Assembly: GCA_019247715.1 (NCBI GenBank)
Contig: JAFBAO010000060.1
Location: 1 to 48,540 of the forward strand
Origin: Caulobacteraceae bacterium
GTDB taxonomy: Bacteria; Pseudomonadota; Alphaproteobacteria; Caulobacterales; Caulobacteraceae
Length of the DNA: 48,540 bases
Direction: 5' to 3'
Shown: piece after piece, positions 38,581-46,424 of the stretch
Layout: the number at the start of each line of letters is the position of its first letter
Position numbering within the stretch: the first letter of the stretch is position 1
The notes under the pieces: model-generated
Told to the model about the DNA's origin: nothing
The model's database searches: none
Seen by the model: only the letters and a program-made list of their open reading frames with translations
Made by a program: the position numbers and the translations under genes

Positions 38581-39153
38581 TCAAGGACTCTCTCTGCCGA
38601 AGCCCGGCGTGCGGTAGCGCGGCGCCTGCGGGTGGGCGCCGGCCGGCCCCTGCGGCTCCTGCGCCGGCGCCTGCGGCTCGGGGCGCTGGGCCGCGGCGAT
38701 CCTCTGCTCGCAAAAGCGCAGCCGCTCATCGAGCTCCCGCAGCAGGGCGCCGTCGCGCGCCGGCGGGCTCTCGGCGTAGGCGTCCATCAACGAGCTCATG
38801 TCGCGGTCCAGCAGCTGGCCGAGCGCCATGGAGGTCTCATGGAGGGCTTGCAGGAGGCCGTCGTAGGTGGCGGCCGCGGCGGTGGTGCTCTGCGCCTGCG
38901 CCCTCAGCGGCGCCGCTTGCTGCCTGAGATAGTCGAGACCTCGGCGGAAATTCCCGATCTCCGCCGCCAGGATCTGGGCTCGCTGGGACATCGGCGCGAC
39001 GGCCTCCTCGACCTGGCGGCCGAGGTCCGAAGCATCGCAGCCGCTCGCGGGGGCCGCCCAGGCCGGCCCGGCGATCAGGACGCCCAGCGCCCACGCCAAC
39101 ATCGCCGCCGCGCCCGCCCGCGCCGCCGCTCGGACCTGCCTCGCCATCCTCAC
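38581..39153 (-). CDS. Exported coiled-coil hypothetical protein
   Basis: 190 residues: signal peptide (AGAAAMLAWALGVLIAGPAW; cleavage near AWA-A), a long helical region (DLGRQVEEAVAPMSQRAQIL ... LRQQAAPLRAQAQSTTAAAA) and a Pro/Gln-rich tail (PEPQAPAQEPQGPAGAHPQA). Two Cys (GCDASD, RFCEQR) may pair. Its stop is 38 bases upstream of the giant exported protein on the same strand, so the two are probably one operon. Family unknown. Confidence 0.78.
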   Translation of the reverse strand: MRMARQVRAAARAGAAAMLAWALGVLIAGPAWAAPASGCDASDLGRQVEEAVAPMSQRAQILAAEIGNFRRGLDYLRQQAAPLRAQAQSTTAAAATYDGLLQALHETSMALGQLLDRDMSSLMDAYAESPPARDGALLRELDERLRFCEQRIAAAQRPEPQAPAQEPQGPAGAHPQAPRYRTPGFGRESP

Positions 39154-39378
39154 CCCCCGCCGGACGCCCAGATTGGGGCGGCCACGCTATTCATTCCGCC
39201 CCTCGAAGCCGAGCGCAAGGCCAAGCCGAAGCAGTGTCGAAGGAAACTGGGCGACATACCGTCTTCAGCCCGGCGGACGGCCTATGCGACAAAGCTTTCC
39301 CGGCCTACTCTTCAGGCCTGCGCGAGACGGACTTCGCGCGGCGATCTGACTGATCTAGCCGATCCTGGGGGGCTGCCG
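39154..39378. other. Intergenic region, no gene seen
   Basis: About 225 bases between divergent exported-protein genes; no repeats or clear promoter elements recognised beyond GC-poor patches near 39290. Confidence 0.4.
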
Positions 39379-39665
39379 GTGCGATCTGCTCTAACATTTG
39401 TAGGTCTGCGGCCGCGCTTGCGGCTCTCATCGCCCTGTCGGGGACGCCCGCGGCGGCCGCCGGCCTCTCGCCCGGGGAACGTACGATGGACCTTCCGAGA
39501 TGGCAGTGCGCCGCCGTGGGTCAGACCGGCGCCCACGACGACCCGGCGCAGACGCCGTTCCAGATCGACGGGCATTCCCATGCCGAGGCGCGGGCCGGAG
39601 CGCTTTCCGAATGCCGCCAGCAGCACGCGCGCCACTGCAGGATCGAGCGCTGCGGCAAGCTCTAG
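39379..39665 (+). pseudogene. Small exported protein, apparently frameshifted in its signal peptide
   Basis: The +3 frame encodes SAAALAALIALSGTPAAAAG, then MDLPRWQCAAVGQTGAHDDP, HSHAEARAGALSECRQQHAR and HCRIERCGKL: a signal-peptide-like start and a short Cys-containing domain with a DUF4189-like look (C-x-A ... A-x-x-x-A-L-x-x-C-R ... C). No canonical start exists in that frame. A GTG at 39379 preceded by TGGGGGG, in the frame one base off, reads MRSALTFVG and would join it perfectly if one T were added near 39405. So this is probably one ~96-residue exported protein with a one-base deletion, or a sequencing error. Its stop TAG lies inside the end of a CTAG-bounded palindrome. Confidence 0.55.
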
Positions 39666-39732
39666 GGTGGTGAATTTGAAGTTCGCTCGGCGCCCGTCCC
39701 ATCCACTGGCGAACTTCGGACTCAGGCACTAG
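39662..39732. repeat. CTAG-bounded palindromic element, copy 3
   Basis: 71 bp from CTAGGGTGGTGAATTTGAAG to GGCGAACTTCGGACTCAGGC and ACTAG, sharing GAAGTTCG / CGAACTTC with the copies at 27.5 kb. Its left CTAG supplies the TAG stop of the small exported protein; its right end is 25 bases from the stop of the convergent hydrolase gene. Confidence 0.8.
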
Positions 39733-39756
39733 GCGGCCCTCGCGCGAGGCCGGCGA

Positions 39757-40632
39757 TCAGGGACGCAGATTGGCGTCGAAGAAAGCCGCCGCCGCGGCCG
39801 TCGCATCGGCCTTGGCGCTCGCGTTGGCGGGATTGTCCTGGCGGTGGTTCAGGGGGTCGTCGAAGTCGTGCGTCGCATCCGGATAGGTCGTCAGGTCGAC
39901 GCCCCCGCCGATCTGCGCGTTCCTGGCGGCCAGGCGGCGGCACGCCTCGGGTGAGACTTCCTCGTCGGCCGTTCCGATGAAGATCTTCACGAAGACATAG
40001 GGCTTGTAGCCGCCGTCGAAGGCGCCGTTCAGCCCGCAGCCGGGATAGAAGGCGAGAGCGACCCGAAAGCCGTTGCGCGCCGAGCGGCCGCCCGAGGCCG
40101 CGCCGTCGCGCGCCACGGAGGCCAGCGTGGCGCTGGCCCCGTTGGACCATCCCATGAGCCCGATCCGGTCGCCGGCCACCTCGGGGCGGTCCTGCAGGAA
40201 CGCCAGCGCCCCGTAGGCGTCGAAGGGCCTCACCGTCACCTCGTCCACCGAGGCAAGCCGCTCGGCGTGCGAGCCGGCCGCGAAGCCGGCGGGGTAGCCG
40301 CGCGGTCCGAAGCTGTCGACGATCAGCACCTCGTAGCCGCGCGCCCGCCAGAACCGGGCCCAGGTCTCGTCGCGGCGACGCAGGGTGCGGGCCGAGTAGT
40401 CGCCGTCCGCGGCCTTGGTGTAGGCGCCCGAGCGTCCGTGCATCAGCACGATGGCGGGCGCGCGTCCGGCGGCGCGATCGGGAACGAAGAGGTAGCCCAC
40501 CAGCTCGGTGCGGCCGTCGGCGCTCGGGAAGCTCACCTGCCGCACGGCGCGCTCGCTCGCCAAGACCGCGCACGGCGCGCTCGCCGCCACCGCGGCGGCC
40601 AGCCCGAAGGCTGCGGCCGTCTTCGGAGTCAT
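39757..40632 (-). CDS. Exported dienelactone-hydrolase-like alpha/beta hydrolase
   Basis: 291 residues with a probable signal peptide (TAAAFGLAAAVAASAPCAVL; cleavage near LAS-E). Alpha/beta hydrolase of the dienelactone hydrolase group: PAIVLMHGRSGAYTKAADGD (oxyanion region), nucleophile Ser in GLMGWSNGASATLA, Asp in IFIGTADEEVSPEA and His in TYPDATHDFDDPL. The DLH family classically uses Cys; Ser here suggests an esterase. Likely periplasmic. Substrate unknown. Single gene. Confidence 0.9.
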   Translation of the reverse strand: MTPKTAAAFGLAAAVAASAPCAVLASERAVRQVSFPSADGRTELVGYLFVPDRAAGRAPAIVLMHGRSGAYTKAADGDYSARTLRRRDETWARFWRARGYEVLIVDSFGPRGYPAGFAAGSHAERLASVDEVTVRPFDAYGALAFLQDRPEVAGDRIGLMGWSNGASATLASVARDGAASGGRSARNGFRVALAFYPGCGLNGAFDGGYKPYVFVKIFIGTADEEVSPEACRRLAARNAQIGGGVDLTTYPDATHDFDDPLNHRQDNPANASAKADATAAAAAFFDANLRP

Positions 40633-40876
40633 CCAAGCCCTCCAGGCGGACCCTGGCGCTCATCCTCGCGTTTCGGATCTGGCTTGGCAATGGCGGTGCG
40701 GGCGCCGCTGATCACGCCGTCGGGAAGGGTGAGAGGTCGCGCCGGCCCCGCAAAGAATTCGCGTTTTGCAATCGGAGACCGTTGAAGCTGGGGCGCGATT
40801 CAACTGCCGGGCGGTTTCGCCGCCTCGCATCATGGTTTAGTCGGGAGGCGGGACGCCTACACCAACTCGGCCACGC

Positions 40877-41593
40877 ATGAACGCAACGGCTGGCCTGCCC
40901 GTGAAGGGCCGCGCGATCGAGAGCGTGCTCGCCCGACCCCTGCCGACCTTCGCGCGGGCCGCCGTCACCGCCACGACCGGCGAGGCCGCCATCATCTACT
41001 GGAACGCCGACGCCGAACGGCTCTACGGCTGGCGGGCCTTCGAGGTCATGTCCCGCAGCGTCCTCGACGTCATCCCGGACGGGTCGCATCGCGGCGAGGT
41101 CGCCAAGGCCACCGCCCTGACGCAGGCGGGCCTTCCGTGGATGGGCCGGCTGACGGCGCAACGGCGCAGGGGACCGCCTTTCCGGGTCTTCGGGATGGTC
41201 TTCCCGGTCGGCGACGTCGCCCATGGAGCGGGGGCCCTGGTCGGCGTCTCCGTCCCGGACGCGCAGCGGCGGCTCATCGAGCCCGACGGCCCGCGGGTCA
41301 TGGCGGAGCTGCACTTCAGGGTCGCGCGCCTCGGGGACCGTGGCCGGGAGCTGATCCGGCGTCCCATCGCGCCTCCGAAGCCGGCCAGCCTGTCGATCGG
41401 CCGGCTGACCGCCCTGCACCTGCGGCAACCCTTCGCCAAGGAGCCCACCTGGCGGTTGATGCAGCGCATCGAGACCTACCGTCACCGGGCCGCCCGCCTC
41501 TCGGTGGGGGGCGGGACGAAGTACTTCGCCGAACGCCAGCTCGCCCAGATGTGGCTGCGCCTGGCCGACCGCCTGGCCGCCCGGCGCCGATAG
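40877..41593 (+). CDS. PAS-domain protein without a recognised output domain
   Basis: 238 residues. A PAS domain (~30-135) reads AAIIYWNADAERLYGWRAFE, DVIPDGSHRGEV, LPWMGRLTAQRRRGPPFRVF, MVFPVGDVA: the typical 'N-x-A-x-x-x-x-G/Y-W ... W-x-G-x-x-x-x-x-R/K-x-G' pattern. No kinase, cyclase, EAL or HTH domain follows. The C-terminal ~50 residues contain WRLMQRIETYRHRAARLSVG and AQMWLRLADRLAARRR, which resembles the C-terminal part of the protein at 46.4 kb. Possibly a signalling adaptor. Divergent from the hydrolase gene; 244 bases upstream hold no gene. Confidence 0.78.
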   Translation: MNATAGLPVKGRAIESVLARPLPTFARAAVTATTGEAAIIYWNADAERLYGWRAFEVMSRSVLDVIPDGSHRGEVAKATALTQAGLPWMGRLTAQRRRGPPFRVFGMVFPVGDVAHGAGALVGVSVPDAQRRLIEPDGPRVMAELHFRVARLGDRGRELIRRPIAPPKPASLSIGRLTALHLRQPFAKEPTWRLMQRIETYRHRAARLSVGGGTKYFAERQLAQMWLRLADRLAARRR

Positions 41594-41628
41594 GGCCATC
41601 TTCTCCCCGGCTTCGCGGGGAGGAGGGG

Positions 41629-42219
41629 CTAGAGCTTGCGCGCGACGAGGAGGCGGCCGGGGCCGAGGCGGTCCAGCACCCGCGGCAGGTCCGCTTGGCT
41701 GACCGCGAAGCAGCCCTCGCTGCGTCCCAAGACGCCGTGGGCGGCGATCACCTCGGATCCCACGTACCAGGCCGAGTGCACGACGATCTCGCGGGACTCG
41801 GCGTTGTCGTTGGTGGGGTCGAGGCCGGTCAGGCGCATGGAGCGGCCGTGGTGGCCGTCGTAGTAGCCGCCGGTGACGTAGTCGCCCTCGGAGGTGGCCG
41901 CCGAGCCCGGGGTGTTGGAGAAGCGGCTGAGCCAGCCGGTGTGGTCGGGGTCCGATCCGCGCCCGTGCGCCACCAGCAGGCTCTCCACCCGGCCGCCCTC
42001 CAGGTCCACCAGGTGCAGGCGCGGCGTGCGCGAGGGCCGGCTGAAGTCGGCCACGCCCACCAGGTCGCGGCGCGCGGCCCGGGCGCCGGCCCGCTCGAGC
42101 CCGGCCTTGGCGGCGGCCACGAGGCCCGGATCGGCGGCCAGCGCCAGGGCCGGCCGCGCCAGGGCGCCGAGGCCAAGGGCGGCCACCGAGGCCTTGAGGA
42201 AGAGGCGGCGATGGTTCAC
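41629..42219 (-). CDS. L,D-transpeptidase catalytic domain protein (YkuD-like), Tat-exported
   Basis: 196 residues from a GTG start. Tat-like signal NHRRLFLKASVAALGLGALA with RR, cleavage near ALA-A. The catalytic region of the 'murein L,D-transpeptidase catalytic domain' family shows VVHSAWYVGSEVIAAHGVLG, then RSEGCFAVSQADLPRVLDRL: His-x-G ... S-x-G-C with the nucleophile Cys. Expected to act on peptidoglycan cross-links in the periplasm. The longer frame upstream (residues before the GTG) lacks a signal. The stop is 35 bases from the PAS gene, convergent. Confidence 0.88.
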   Translation of the reverse strand: MNHRRLFLKASVAALGLGALARPALALAADPGLVAAAKAGLERAGARAARRDLVGVADFSRPSRTPRLHLVDLEGGRVESLLVAHGRGSDPDHTGWLSRFSNTPGSAATSEGDYVTGGYYDGHHGRSMRLTGLDPTNDNAESREIVVHSAWYVGSEVIAAHGVLGRSEGCFAVSQADLPRVLDRLGPGRLLVARKL

Positions 42220-42478
42220 GGCTGAGGGCGTCTCCCCGTTTCGCAATAGGGGATAACCCGCAGCGGCGGCTGCGAACAATCCCGGATCGTCGCGCCTAGA
42301 TAGGACGCCGCGCCCGCAGCGGGGCCGGGCCATTTCGCCGCATGCGGCCACGCCGGCGACCCGCGCCGCCCGGGGCCGGACGGGGTGCGGGCGAGTAATG
42401 TCAAAAGCTTAGGCGTATTTCTTTGTGTTCTTCGAGCGCTGCGGCCGGGGTGACGGAAAGGAGGTGGGGAGGTGGCGC
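42220..42478. other. Intergenic region, no gene seen
   Basis: About 260 bases; contains the AT-richer TAATGTCAAAAGCTTAGGCG near 42397 that may be promoter or terminator for the genes on either side. No repeat family recognised. Confidence 0.35.
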
Positions 42479-43792
42479 TCAGGAGCTCCGCGCGCGCTCG
42501 GCCTCGGCCCGCAGGGCGTCGCGGCGGGGACCCAGGTAGCCGAACAGGTAGGCGGCGACCTTGCGCATCTGGATCTCCTCGGCGCCCTCGGTGATGCGGT
42601 AGCGCCGGTGGTGACGGTAGATGTGCTCGAAGGGCTTGTGGCGGGAATAGCCGATGCCGCCGTGCACCTGCATGGCCCGGTCGGCGGCCTCGCAGCACAG
42701 CCGGTTGCTCCAGTAGTTGCACATGCTGATCTTGTCGCTCAGCCGGTGCTCGATCTCGGCGTGCGGCATCTGGTCCATTTCCCAGGCGGTCTTGTAGATC
42801 AAGAGGCGCAGCATCTCGGCCTGGGTCGCCAGCTCCACGAGCGGGAACTGGATGGCCTGGTTGCGCGCCAGCTCCTGGCCGAACGGCTTGCGCTGGCGGG
42901 CGTAGCGGACGCTTTCCTCGATGCAGAAACTGGCCGCGCCCAGCGAGCCGGCCGCCTGGCGGATGCGGTTCTGGTGGACGAAGCTCTGGGCGATGGCCAG
43001 GCCCCCGTCGACCGGCCCGAGGCGGGCCTGGTCCGGGACCCAGACGTCCTTGAAGGTCATGCGCGGGTGGTCGGTGGGCATGTTGAAGGTCCACATGTAC
43101 TCGTCCACCGTCATGCCCGGCGTTCCCCTGGGGACCAGCAGGCAGCTGATCCCGCGCGCCTCGCCGTCCTTGCCGCCGGTGCGCACGAAGGCGGCGCAGT
43201 GCGAGGCGGTGTGCATGCCGGTGATCCACATCTTGCGGCCGTTGATGAGCCAGCCGTCGACCCCGTCGCGCCGCTCGCGGACCGCCCGGGTCTCCATGTG
43301 GGTGGCGTCCGAGCCGTGATCGGGCTCGGTGAGGCCGAAGGCGGCCCGCCGCGTCCCCTCGAAGCCTCCGAGGATGAACTCCTGCTTCTGCGCCTCGTCG
43401 CCGAAGGTCTCGAACATCGCCACGAACGGGAAGTTGCCGACGATGCTGTGCTCGTTCTGCAGGTCGTTGTGGAGGCCGAGGCCGCGCTGGGCGAGATGGT
43501 CGCGGATCACCGCCATCCAGAGGTGCGATCCGTCCTTGCCGCCGTACTTCCTGGGCGCCGAGAAGCGCCAGTGGCCGGCCTTGTCGGCCCGCCGGGCAGC
43601 CTCGCGCAGCAGCGCCTCCCATTCCTCGCGCGGCAGGCCGCCGTTCTCGAAGTCGGTGCGGGCCCATTCGCGGCGGTGGTCGAAGAAGCGGATGTTGTCG
43701 TCCTCATCCTCCAGCGGCTTGATCTCGGCGGCGATGAACCGGTCCAGCTCGGCGAGATAGGCCTTCAGGTCCTCTGGCAACGAGAAATCCAT
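42479..43792 (-). CDS. Acyl-CoA dehydrogenase
   Basis: 437-residue flavin-dependent acyl-CoA dehydrogenase. MDFSLPEDLKAYLAELDRFI start, FAD/substrate segments GLTEPDHGSDATHMETRAV and MWITGMHTASHCAAFVRTGG, then RYARQRKPFGQELARNQAIQ and the C-terminal AMQVHGGIGYSRHKPFEHIY, YRITEGAEEIQMRKVAAYLF. The catalytic Glu is the one in TEGAEE. I use the ATG with GAGGAGGAGAC upstream. It lies 131 bases downstream of a phosphotransferase gene on the same strand, an arrangement seen in 4-hydroxyacyl-CoA degradation (ACAD10/11-like, levulinate LvaA/LvaC). The exact substrate is inferred, not shown. Confidence 0.92.
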   Translation of the reverse strand: MDFSLPEDLKAYLAELDRFIAAEIKPLEDEDDNIRFFDHRREWARTDFENGGLPREEWEALLREAARRADKAGHWRFSAPRKYGGKDGSHLWMAVIRDHLAQRGLGLHNDLQNEHSIVGNFPFVAMFETFGDEAQKQEFILGGFEGTRRAAFGLTEPDHGSDATHMETRAVRERRDGVDGWLINGRKMWITGMHTASHCAAFVRTGGKDGEARGISCLLVPRGTPGMTVDEYMWTFNMPTDHPRMTFKDVWVPDQARLGPVDGGLAIAQSFVHQNRIRQAAGSLGAASFCIEESVRYARQRKPFGQELARNQAIQFPLVELATQAEMLRLLIYKTAWEMDQMPHAEIEHRLSDKISMCNYWSNRLCCEAADRAMQVHGGIGYSRHKPFEHIYRHHRRYRITEGAEEIQMRKVAAYLFGYLGPRRDALRAEAERARSS

Positions 43793-43843
43793 GCGTCGTC
43801 TCCTCCTCGAGCAGCGGCAGGCCGGGCGCCGGCCGGGGCTTCC

Positions 43844-43888
43844 TCCAAAGTCCTGCCTGGGTCCCGGCTTTCGCCGGGATGAGCGGGT
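43844..43888. repeat. Palindromic intergenic repeat, family 4 (copy 3)
   Basis: CAAAGTCCTGCCTGGGTCCC, GGCTTTCGCCGGGATGAGCG: same unit as near 4472 and 4837. It is between the acyl-CoA dehydrogenase and phosphotransferase genes. Confidence 0.8.
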
Positions 43889-43923
43889 GGTTGGGTGAAT
43901 GTTCCACCTGATCCCGCCCACCC

Positions 43924-45270
43924 CTAGCCGTTCCAGAGCAACCGCGCGCGGGCGAGCGCGGCGTATTTCGGCACGTCGGCGGCGAGCTTGTCGATCGCCA
44001 TCCGCCGCAGCCGCGCCAGGACGCCGGGGGAGGCCAGGCCCAGGCGGCCGCCAAGCAGGTCCCGGGCGAGGTCCGCGTCCTCCGCCCGCGCGCCGCCGCC
44101 GAGCTCGCGCCCGGCGATGCCGAGGGCGTTGATGGCCACCGCGGCCAGGAACTTCTCGCGGCCGGCGCTGCGGGCCTTGACGTCGCTCTCGAGCCATTCG
44201 GCCACCGCGGCGAGCAGCTCGCGCGCGTCCGGCTCGCCGATCCGCTCAGGCGCGGCGGGGGCCGGGGGCGGCAGCGGGCGCTCGCGCTCGGCCGCCGGCG
44301 CCGCCTCCTCCAGCAGCAGCAGGAGGTCGAGCTCGTTCTCGCTGGCCCGGCGGGCGATCACCACGCGCTCCAGGCTGCGGTCGGCGCGGCTGCGCCAGTG
44401 GTCGCCCATCTGCAGGCAGCCCAGCGCCCACCAGAGGGTCCGGTAGATCAGCCAGAACCGGAAGCGGACGGGGTCCACCGTCGTCCCGCTCTCGGCCTCG
44501 TAGGCGGCGAAGAAGTCCTCGAGGCTCCCCAGCCCGAACGCCGGCCGCTCGATGTGGCCGAACCGCCAGACGGTCATGCAGCCGAAGGCCAGATCCTCGT
44601 GGGCGTCGCCGATGTGGGCGAGCTCCCAGTCGAGCACCGCCGCCAGCCCCTCCGGCGCGACGATCAGGTTGCCCATGCGCAGGTCGCCGTGGACCAGCGC
44701 CGGCGGCGCGGGCGCCGGCAGGTTGTCCTCCAGCCAGCGGATGGCCAGCGCCAGAATCGGCCGGTCGCCGCCATAGGCCGCGAACCGGGCCTTGAGCCCC
44801 GCCAGCGCCTCGGCGGTGTCCATGCGCGGCGCGCCTTCTAGGGCGGCGGGTGGCGTGCGGTGGACGGCCGCCAGCTCCCGGGCGATGTCGGCCAGCAGGG
44901 ACGGGGGCGGGTCCGCCAGGATCGCCGTCGGGCTCACCTCGCCGGTGATCCGGCCCATCACGAATCCGGCCCCCAGCCCGTCCTCCGGCGCAAGCTCCAC
45001 GACGATCTGCGGCGCCCGTACGCCGGCGGCGCGCACGGCGCGGATGATGCGCGCCTCCTGCTCGAGGCTCAGCGCCCGCCCGGCCATCATCTGCGCCGAG
45101 GGCGCGCGGCGCAGGACATAGCCGCCGCCGCCCCAGTCGAACGACCAGCTCTCCATGTTGGCGCCGCCCGAGAGCCGGGTCAGCGCCGTCACCTCGCCGG
45201 CGCCCAGCCGGGCCATGGCCCGCGCCAGGCCCTCGCGGACGCGGGACGTCGATTGCGGATCGTCAGCCAT
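43924..45270 (-). CDS. Phosphotransferase (ACAD10-like APH domain) fused to a C-terminal DUF6285-like domain
   Basis: 448 residues. N-terminal aminoglycoside-phosphotransferase/choline-kinase-like domain (~25-320): TALTRLSGGANMESWSFDWG (nucleotide site), PPALVHGDLRMGNLIVAPEG (catalytic H-G-D-x-R-x-x-N), VLDWELAHIGDAHEDLAFGC (D-W-E). C-terminal domain (~355-448): PDARELLAAVAEWLESDVKA, FLAAVAINALGIAGREL, of the DUF6285 type that often follows such kinases in proteobacteria. Human ACAD10 and bacterial LvaA-like kinases phosphorylate 4-hydroxyacyl-CoA so a dehydrogenase can eliminate it. An acyl-CoA dehydrogenase gene follows directly, which fits. A second phosphotransferase starts at the window end. 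Confidence 0.9.
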   Translation of the reverse strand: MADDPQSTSRVREGLARAMARLGAGEVTALTRLSGGANMESWSFDWGGGGYVLRRAPSAQMMAGRALSLEQEARIIRAVRAAGVRAPQIVVELAPEDGLGAGFVMGRITGEVSPTAILADPPPSLLADIARELAAVHRTPPAALEGAPRMDTAEALAGLKARFAAYGGDRPILALAIRWLEDNLPAPAPPALVHGDLRMGNLIVAPEGLAAVLDWELAHIGDAHEDLAFGCMTVWRFGHIERPAFGLGSLEDFFAAYEAESGTTVDPVRFRFWLIYRTLWWALGCLQMGDHWRSRADRSLERVVIARRASENELDLLLLLEEAAPAAERERPLPPPAPAAPERIGEPDARELLAAVAEWLESDVKARSAGREKFLAAVAINALGIAGRELGGGARAEDADLARDLLGGRLGLASPGVLARLRRMAIDKLAADVPKYAALARARLLWNG

Positions 45271-45306
45271 GCTTGGTCGCTCGGCGCGCCCTCCGAGGGG
45301 GGCGGG

Positions 45307-45696
45307 CTAGCTCGGCAGCACCCAGTGGAAGGCGCAGAGCTTGTTGCCGTCGAGGTCCCGGAAGTAGGCGAAGTGGGCGCCGCCGCCGCGGTCGCCGGGC
45401 GGGCCCTCGTCGGTCCCGCCGAGCGCCAGGGCCTTCTCGTAGAAGGCGTCCACCGCTTCGTTCGAGGGCAGGGCGAAGCCCACCATGGTCCCGTTGCCCA
45501 CGCTGGCGGGCTGCTTGTCGAAGGGGTTCACCACCGCGAACATGCCGGTGTTCGGATGGCCGAAGAACGCCCCGCCGCCCGGGTTGTCGAACATCTTGGT
45601 CCAGCCGATGGCGCCCAAGAGCTCGGCGTAGAAGGCCATGGCGCGCGGCAGGTCGTTGGAGCCGACGGAGGCGTAGAGGGGGGTCGGGGCGGCCAT
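45307..45696 (-). CDS. VOC-family (glyoxalase-like) protein
   Basis: 129 residues with the vicinal-oxygen-chelate beta-alpha-beta-beta-beta repeat: LYASVGSNDLPRAMAFYAEL ... KMFDNPGGGAFFGHPN, then AHFAYFRDLDGNKLCAFHW. The FRDLDGNKL-type Asp-Pro/Leu-Asp-Gly-Asn motif is diagnostic. Could be glyoxalase, dioxygenase or resistance-type; ligand unknown. Same strand and 36 bases upstream of the phosphotransferase gene; perhaps part of the operon. Confidence 0.9.
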   Translation of the reverse strand: MAAPTPLYASVGSNDLPRAMAFYAELLGAIGWTKMFDNPGGGAFFGHPNTGMFAVVNPFDKQPASVGNGTMVGFALPSNEAVDAFYEKALALGGTDEGPPGDRGGGAHFAYFRDLDGNKLCAFHWVLPS

Positions 45697-45745
45697 GGGG
45701 GAAGACCTTTCGTTCGGGGACGGGGAAGGGCGAAGAGGGTCGGCG

Positions 45746-46144
45746 TCAGGGGCTGGGCGCGGCGCGCCAACCGAGCAGCACCTTGCGCATGTCGCCCCGG
45801 GCGCGGACCGAGACCACCAGCAGATAGGCGAGGGTGAAGGCGCCGCCGAGGTTGACGGCCAGAAGGGCGCAGACCACGCCCGCGTACCAGGGCCGCGAGC
45901 GGTAGACCATCCAGGCGGCCGCGAGCAGCAGGTGCAGGCTGAAGTCGGTGTCGTACTGGGCCCGCCAGGGATGGGCGAAGTCGGCCACGAAGGTGGCGCC
46001 GCCGGCGGCCAGCCCCAGCCGCCGCACCGCCTCCACGCTCACGTAGATCAGCACCAGCCAGCCGAGCGCCAGCAGCGCCTGGAAGGCCGCGAAGCCCGGC
46101 CCCCCGGCCACGCCGGACTTGATCGTGGACGTCGCCCGGCTCAT
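45746..46144 (-). CDS. Small hypothetical membrane protein
   Basis: 132 residues with three to four TM helices (FQALLALGWLVLIYVSVEAV, FSLHLLLAAAWMVYRS, YAGVVCALLAVNLGGAFTLA). I start at ATG giving MSRATSTIKS; a longer frame is Arg-rich and unlikely. Resembles DUF2834-like small membrane proteins in layout only. It lies upstream of the VOC gene. Function unknown. Confidence 0.7.
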   Translation of the reverse strand: MSRATSTIKSGVAGGPGFAAFQALLALGWLVLIYVSVEAVRRLGLAAGGATFVADFAHPWRAQYDTDFSLHLLLAAAWMVYRSRPWYAGVVCALLAVNLGGAFTLAYLLVVSVRARGDMRKVLLGWRAAPSP

Positions 46145-46424
46145 GCCTCTCGCCCTCCCCGGAGCTCCGAATACGGTGACGGGAGCCATATTTCCCTGAG
46201 CCGATCGTCGTGGCCCTGCTCCTCGCCCCGCATTCCCGCGCTCAGTTCCGCGTCGCCGTCCAGGCCTATCTCCGCCCGCTCCGAGCGCTGGCGCCCGAAG
46301 ACCAATCGCGAACCTTGGGCCCGACGCGCCCGCGCCCCGGCCCGAGCCCACTTCTGCGGGATGCGCCGGATGGCGAAGGGGCCGGAGGTGATGCTTCAGT
46401 CGGCGACGGGATCAGGAGGCGCGC
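46145..46424. other. Intergenic region with one conserved repeat motif
   Basis: No gene. GAATACGGTGACGGGAGCCA plus TATTTCCCT (46169-46197) resembles a motif found beside REP-associated (RAYT-like) transposase genes in other proteobacteria. A related copy, GAATGCGGGGACAGGAGCAA plus TATTCCCT, lies at 46889-46916. Both are in the same orientation. Confidence 0.5.
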
